Positions 58,796 to 64,000 of a DNA stretch of 64,000 nt are shown here, piece after piece. Source of the stretch: Ceratodon purpureus (Eukaryota > Streptophyta > Bryopsida > Pseudoditrichales > Ditrichaceae); NCBI GenBank assembly GCA_014871385.1, contig CM026426.1, forward strand, positions 96,778,072-96,842,071, in the 5' to 3' direction. The notes under the pieces are model-generated. The model was not told where the DNA came from and searched no databases. It saw only the letters and a list, made by a program, of their open reading frames with translations. The translations under genes and the position numbers were made by a program. Positions within the stretch are counted from its first letter, which is position 1. Each line of letters begins with the position of its first letter.

Positions 58796-59604
58796 TTTTA
58801 CTGAGAACTTTGATGTTAGAAATTGCTAAGCCATTTGAAATGAGAAGTTTTACACAAAAAATATTTTCTTTTTAGTCTATCCGTGGAGGTAAAATTTTGT
58901 GAAGTCCCATATCTTTGTCACTTTGTGGAAGTGGATGTATGTATTCGGCTGTCATGTTTCAATTCCGCTTTTTATGTGTAGCAGAATGCCCACCTAAGCA
59001 ACTCGAGAAGACTTTGATTGTGTGGAAACAAAGTACCCAAACCAGTAGTAACTAGAGCAAGATTAGTTCACCTTTATGAGAACCTGAAACTTGATTTTTT
59101 GAACATCCATTTATCATCCATCCTTAAAAGAATTGGAACATGTTGACGTTTCTTTAAATTTCGTTGATTATGGATATTGTTTTTCATCTTCCCTTGCTGC
59201 AATCTTTTTTGTTTATTCGATTTTTTAGTGGGTTTAGTTCGGGATGCATACTATTTAGGACCCTTTTTTTTCAATTTATTAGTCAGACATTTGTTTAGTT
59301 TTGAGTGAAATAGTGAACAAAGGTGTCCAAAACTGAGCACACGAATTAACATGCTTGGGTATCCGCCAGCGTGGCTTGGAGCCTGTGACCGTCGAGTTTG
59401 AACCCTTGACCATACCGTACCGTGGAGCCCATGGCCGCTGCACTATATCCCACAATCGCTATTAACAGCCTATAACCGTTGGAGAGTGCTTTAGCAGGAG
59501 CATCTATATCTATAGCTCGACATGCCTTACCTTCTACTGTCCAGTTCCCTTGTTCCTCACTTTTACACCATTCATATTGACATTTATACCATTCACATAA
59601 TCTC
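58796..59604. other. Non-coding stretch
   Basis: T- and A-rich intergenic DNA. No gene seen. Confidence 0.4.
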
Positions 59605-60120
59605 ATTTGCATAACTAATTAGCATTCCAATATTTTGAATCTGGCAGTGCATAATTGACTCCATTCTAAGTTAAAATGTGGACACCAAATTAAGCAAAGT
59701 CAGCAAATTAGAGTCCTTGCAAATCAGATTTTATGCTTAATAATCTTTTATTTGCATAACTAACAAACTTTTCACTAATCCAAATCTGGAATTGCAAAAG
59801 GTACTCCATTCTAAAGAAAAGGAATGGACGCGAATTTGAGCAAAGCAAGCAATCAACAGTTTCACGCAAAGCAGTGTTGAAGCTTCAACAAAGTGGACAC
59901 CAAGCGTAAGCAACTGAAACAAGTCAAATTGTGGATCACATATGCATATGTAAGTCTGTAAAAATCGAAGTCTATCAACACAGAAATTGTTTATCATCAC
60001 ATAAACATTGAAGTCTATCAACACATAAATTGTTTTCTAGATTGCATAAAGCCTATCAACACATAAATTATTTTCTAAATTGCATAAAGTCTATCAACAC
60101 ATAAATTGTTTTCTAATTGT
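59605..60120. repeat. Two nested tandem repeats
   Basis: A diverged unit of about 146 bp starts TTTGCATAACTA near 59606 and 59751, both followed by AATCTGG and ACTCCATTCTAA. Further right, CTATCAACACATAAATT recurs at 59972 (one change), 60015, 60053 and 60091, with periods of 43, 38 and 38. Confidence 0.7.
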
Positions 60121-60759
60121 TGGAAATTTCAAGAACATTAAGTAATCAACTCTGTACAAATGAGCTTCAGAACCAGAACATCAAGGCACTGCCTTACATG
60201 ACCAAAAGGCATTCCCTTACATGCCCACTACTCAATTCACAGCATTCATTGTAATACATAATTATAGCCAATGATCAACCACTCGATAACAAAACTCTTT
60301 CAGTTTGTATATGATAGGAAGAAGGACATGCTGGTGTATTCCAAAGAGTAGAGTCGAACTTGATCAAGACCCGAGTGCTTCAGATTCTTATTGATATGCA
60401 TAGATATTTACGCTGAAGCATCAAAGAAGAATTAATGGTTGCTAAGCAATGCATTGCACACCAGCACCGACGACCATGAGTATACCTGCATGGCCACAAA
60501 TCAAGGATAGAATTTCAGCCCTTCATATTTACGTAGTGGACAGATATTAGCAATTCAGAGACTTCAGAATTGTGGGAAAAAGAGGGCGCATTTTCAGCTT
60601 CCATTGCAAAAAAGATAATACATTACGTGCACATGTGACATGCTGTTGTGCTAAGAAACGGAAGGGTCTAGTGAAGATTGAACTTCTCTCTGCAGCTAGT
60701 CTTCTAAAAGTGTATGTATGCTATCTTTCAGCGGCAGCTAAAACTTCCTTCGTGGTCCT
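60121..60759. other. Non-coding stretch downstream of the RING-like gene
   Basis: No gene seen. This is the 3' side of the minus-strand RING-like gene. Confidence 0.4.
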
Positions 60760-61788
60760 TCATGTTGGAGTAGTAGGATTTGCTTCTGCTGCGGCTGCAC
60801 ATGCAATGTTCACAATGTCTCCTAATTCGGCGGGATTCGTTGCAGGAGGAGTTCCAACGATCAGCTCAAGTTTTGCATCTACGAGTGGGCTGCAGCGGGA
60901 TGATGCCGTGTCGTGGCCTGCATCGTCGACTTTGGAAACTAACTTCTTTAGGGTATCACTTGCAGCAGCCTCTCTTGGCTTCCTCAACGTTGTTGTTGTT
61001 GTGGCGCCGTTTCCTACTTCGATGACCTTGTTGTTATGAATAGTTACTTCTTCACAGGATGGTGCTTTAGTGGTGACACCAGGTGCATCGACACGTGGTG
61101 GAAAAGCAGGCTCCACAGACATGTGCTCTTGCACTTCGTCATCGGGCCCATTTTCCAGCAATGCTGGAAGACAAGCTCGCTTGGGGGAGGAGATCAGGGG
61201 TGACGGTTCATCACTGGTCTTCCGCTTTGTGAATTGTGTCTTTGCTTCAGAGCGACTCAGCAGAGGTGCCCAACCTTCTCTCTTCACGGCTACTGCAGCA
61301 GTGCGTGCGGTAGCAAAGTCAGACTTGAAGCCCCACTCTCCCATCCAGCCAGCACATCGCTTGGCATTGCAGTCAGGATAGCGTGGTGAAGCATTGAGGG
61401 CGACCTGGAACAAACATATTGGGTGGAGAAGACATCCGCAAGGGAGGTTTGCTAAAGCCATGTCAGCCCAGTAGCGTCCGCACCCCACACAGGGGAGGTG
61501 CGTCTTAAGCGGCACCACTTCTCCAAGGTTCACAGGAAATGCTGTATAAAAATGCTGTGGGCATATACAACTCTCTTGAACTATGAGAACATCAATTTTT
61601 GCTTCAAGTATCTTAATGGACTCCTGAAGTTGCAGCAGCTGAGAACGTAAGTTGGCGGCAGCTTTGGTTCAGTGTTTAATCTCAGGGTTTAGGGTCGCCA
61701 GGTTGGTAGACACGGCAACTACATCCTCCATGAGTGATCGCAGGCGCGCATCAATCACCTTCTTAGCGGTGTCATCCATCGAAGCCAT
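60760..61788 (-). pseudogene. RING-like coiled-coil protein, single nonsense codon
   Basis: From the ATG at 61788 (MASMDDTAKKVIDARLRSLM) one frame of 342 codons runs to 60760, broken only by TGA at 61671-61669. The N-terminus is a coiled coil (LRSQLLQLQESIKILEAKID). A zinc-binding block follows: CICPQ, CVGCGRYW, LPCGCLLHPICLFQV and CNAKRCAGWMGEWGF. Next is a Lys/Arg and Ser/Pro region with SPKRACLP, possibly a nuclear signal, and a Thr/Ala/Glu tail ending EANPTTPT. The spacing C-x2-C, C-x-(C/H)-x2-HPxC, C-x4-C, W-x3-(F/G) resembles the zinc block near 14.5 kb. The leader motif at 61801-61833 precedes the ATG. One nonsense codon suggests recent inactivation, or possible readthrough. Confidence 0.55.
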
Positions 61789-61800
61789 TGCTTGCTTGGG

Positions 61801-61833
61801 GGGGGAAGCACAATAAAGTGGACCACAAAGTGC
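61801..61833 (-). promoter_or_regulatory. 33-bp leader motif, second copy (inverted)
   Basis: Reverse complement of 255-287 with one mismatch, 12 bases upstream of the RING-like gene's ATG. Adjacent sequence shows little further similarity. Confidence 0.6.
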
Positions 61834-62248
61834 TTAGCTCATTGCCAATTTCAGCCTGTTGTGTAATCACGCTAGAAAGTGGCATCTAAAACTTCTTGAT
61901 GGGAAATTACGTTTAGAATACAGAAAGTAGACTTGATGTACTACAACTTCCGAAATTTGCGTTCGTAGTTGTTGAGTTGAGACACCTCTATGAACACGAC
62001 AAAGTTGAACAAAGTGAATGCAGTCATTTTGAAAAGTGACCGTATTACATTGTAGTTTTGACAGAAATCACTTTTGACTTTGTGGGGCCCTTCGTTTGTA
62101 CATTACGCTTGTAGAAATGATTCCGGGTGGCCGTCTTTGCAATCCTAGATTGGCGAAAAGTATCCTCGGGACGTTATTAAAACACTGTTCTCGGTGAAAC
62201 TTTTTGTGAGGTTTTTTTCACCGAAAATTGTTTTTTAAATTGGAAAAA
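61834..62248. other. Upstream region of the RING-like gene
   Basis: Non-coding. A small inverted repeat, CGGTGAAA and TTTCACCG, lies at about 62192-62222. Confidence 0.4.
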
Positions 62249-62385
62249 ACATCCTCTAAAGACAATAGAAGGCCCCAAATGAAGAAATCAAGACTTTGGA
62301 AAAGTTCATTTTCATGATTTAGAACTAGGGGTTAAATAAAGTTTCAATTGAAGATGTTTTTTTCATTGAGATGTGTGTAAGATAC
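62249..62385. repeat. Dispersed repeat A, copy 2
   Basis: Ungapped match to 1-137 in the same orientation. The downstream sequences differ from copy 1 immediately after GTAAGATAC. Confidence 0.85.
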
Positions 62386-62391
62386 TAACAT

Positions 62392-62661
62392 CTAGTTGGG
62401 TGCGGGACATGATCCCTGGCTGGCACTCAAAAAAACATCAGACGGTGTGTCTAAGCGAGTCCCCGGAGAAGACTCGTCGGAGGTTCTGTATGAGTAAGAC
62501 CACGGACGTGAGTCTCCGGTGTCTTCAGTGACATCCTCCACAGTGTCATCGTCGAGGAAAATTGGATCAGCGTGAGAGGATCCATAAATGCTCCTCGAGT
62601 CACGATGAAGACGTAAGAAGTCGGCCAATTGGATGCGAGACGCGTTTTCTAGTGAAAGCAC
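62392..62661 (-). CDS. Hypothetical acidic ORF, possible exon
   Basis: An 89-codon frame: MLSLENASRIQLADFLRLHR, then an Asp/Glu/Thr stretch (FLDDDTVEDVTEDTGDS) and a Ser/Pro tail. Not recognised. It may be an exon of a larger gene to the right, because a splice-like AG lies upstream. Confidence 0.25.
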   Translation of the reverse strand: MLSLENASRIQLADFLRLHRDSRSIYGSSHADPIFLDDDTVEDVTEDTGDSRPWSYSYRTSDESSPGTRLDTPSDVFLSASQGSCPAPN

Positions 62662-63252
62662 CTCCTAGTAACAGAAATCACTCCAATTGAACTCGTTAGT
62701 AAATTGAACAAACATTGCAAGGGCTAGGACCTTTGGAAGCTTAACACCATGTGATTGTTGTCTCAAGTGGACCTCGGACAACCACCTAAAAAACTCGTGT
62801 TTTTCCATTTCCAAATCAAAACCAGAACCCTTAACTCGGAGCAGGGAAGAAATAACGCGACCAGTGTATTAGTCAAGCTAAACAGCCTCTCTCGGAACTG
62901 AAGAAGGGAAGAAGCACATGTTTTCCGCCAAGAAACAAATCAGAGCTAAGGCCCTTTCAGGGAAGATAGTCTCTCTACCTGTATTCTCGTTCTAGTCCCT
63001 CTAAGAAGTAGAATTCGAACAAGCTATCACCTGAAATGCATTACCATTCACAATCTTCCCACTATATACCTATTTTGAGAACCTAGAGTAGTTACCATCC
63101 ATCTCCGAGGATGACCAAATATACACGAAATGAACGGGGTGATTCCATCCTGACGTACAAAAGATCAGGGCCGCTCACCTAAACATTCCACGGATTATAA
63201 TTTATCCTCCGCCTTCATATCTTTATTAGAGCCGTCATAATTCGAATCTTTA
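62662..63252. other. Non-coding or unrecognised
   Basis: No supported gene. Confidence 0.35.
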
Positions 63253-63759
63253 ATGGGCTGCCATTTAACAACTGCATTTATTGGATCTTTTAGAATGACA
63301 GGCATTTCCACAATTCCCATGGCCCTAGAGATCTCCGATGCAATGGCCCCCGAGGTGATTGCACTCTCATTAGATACATTTATTGGACCATTTGAGAAGG
63401 ATAGTGCAGGAGACGAGCAACATATTCAGGAGCAGGTCGTTCAGAACCAGTATACTCACCCCCCTGTGGAATCCAGAACAGCACTTGACTTGAAGAAGAC
63501 TGACGATGATGCCAATTGCAAGACCGTGGAGACTCATGCGTACTCTAGAGTAGGCATTATCAAGTCTGGTACATATAAGAGAGAAAGATCACGACGTACT
63601 GCTTCCTTCAAACAAAGGAAACTTCACTCTCCAGGTTGTTCACCACTGTGGAGCGCTGATGTGGACCCGGTGCCACCCGCCAATCAGGAGGTCACTGCAG
63701 CCTCTGGGAGCAAAGTAGTCCAGGATAAAGTAGCTATCAAACGCAAGCGCCATATGTAA
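63253..63759 (+). CDS. Hypothetical basic protein, 168 residues
   Basis: A continuous frame. After a weak N-terminus (MGCHLTTAFIGSFRMTG) it reads ALEISDAMAPEVIALSLDTF, IGPFEKDSAGDEQHIQEQVV and ALDLKKTDDDANCKTVETHA, with basic clusters KRERSRRTASFKQRK and an end at AIKRKRHM that could be nuclear signals. The true start may be the ATG at 63319 or 63340. No family recognised. It could be an exon of an element gene or a retroelement fragment. Confidence 0.35.
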   Translation: MGCHLTTAFIGSFRMTGISTIPMALEISDAMAPEVIALSLDTFIGPFEKDSAGDEQHIQEQVVQNQYTHPPVESRTALDLKKTDDDANCKTVETHAYSRVGIIKSGTYKRERSRRTASFKQRKLHSPGCSPLWSADVDPVPPANQEVTAASGSKVVQDKVAIKRKRHM

Positions 63760-64000
63760 TTCCCTTCCAGTTTGGGTGTATTCCTCCTAGCGAGACTTCT
63801 ATATGAGATATTTTTTATGTAATAATTTTTGTCTGTTTTGTATGAGTTGATGTGGCAGATAGGATCTTCCTACCACTTAATTCCAGCATCATAAGACACA
63901 ATTTCTACACCACTTCAATACTACTTGTAATCATTACGCGTCGTCGTGAATGTTTATGAGTTTTTATTGTGTATGGCATTATGCGTTGTCTTCTGAGTTC

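Noticed and set aside
1..62385. The whole 62 kb as one giant element bounded by repeat A and the inverted leaders
   Set aside because: The interval contains ordinary host genes and many unrelated insertions, and repeat A is direct while the leaders are inverted; independent copies of one family explain this more simply.
1..64000. CRISPR arrays, bacterial operons or viral genes
   Set aside because: No regularly spaced identical repeats with unique spacers, no ribosome-binding-site-led gene strings and no recognisable viral proteins were seen.

Overview
The window is nuclear DNA of a land plant. This rests on spliced genes with GT-AG introns, a plasma-membrane-type plant ADP/ATP carrier, a plant TIM14/PAM18 protein, decayed CIPK-type kinase, LRR receptor-like and 2-oxoglutarate oxygenase copies, and plant-type CACTA and Ty3 elements. 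The lineage within land plants cannot be read safely from the sequence. Most of the window is transposon-derived or AT-rich non-coding DNA. Only two genes look like conserved housekeeping loci: the ADP/ATP carrier at 28.3-29.5 kb and the intronless TIM14 at 44.2-44.5 kb.

Layout. 0-10 kb: a repeat copy and a short broken ORF, a T-rich tandem duplication, a field of TGGCAGCA motifs, a 388-residue orphan ORF, a degraded CACTA (tnp2) transposase and a possible plant-transposase-like ORF. 10-12.8 kb: AT-rich DNA with a degenerate satellite. 12.5-24.8 kb: a probable large composite element. On the plus strand it holds a decayed gene whose three large segments join in phase across consensus splice sites: a coiled-coil/RING-like part, an acidic GGGGS-repeat part and a SUVR-type pre-SET/SET/post-SET part. 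Convergent with it is a spliced transposase-like gene. The non-coding parts are strongly enriched in GTAC. 24.9-26 kb: a two-exon coiled-coil gene. 28-36 kb: the carrier gene, a Mutator-type MITE, and oxygenase and CIPK remnants. 36-44 kb: a gene with a duplicated domain, two SINE-like copies, hairpin repeats and TIM14. 45-51 kb: a Tc1/mariner-type MITE cluster, AT-rich decay and a long (TA)n. 50.8-55.2 kb: an LRR-RLP pseudogene, a gag-only Ty3 fragment and two small genes. 56-62 kb: a second pair of convergent genes, one transposase-like (plus strand) and one RING-like coiled-coil (minus strand).

The most interesting pattern is that RING-like/coiled-coil genes occur twice, each convergent with a multi-exon transposase-like gene; in one case the RING-like part appears fused to an H3K9-methyltransferase-type SET module. 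Almost all these element genes carry stop codons or frameshifts, so the copies here are relics, but the shared design may mark an undescribed element type. Functions were assigned by reading motifs; no database search was run.
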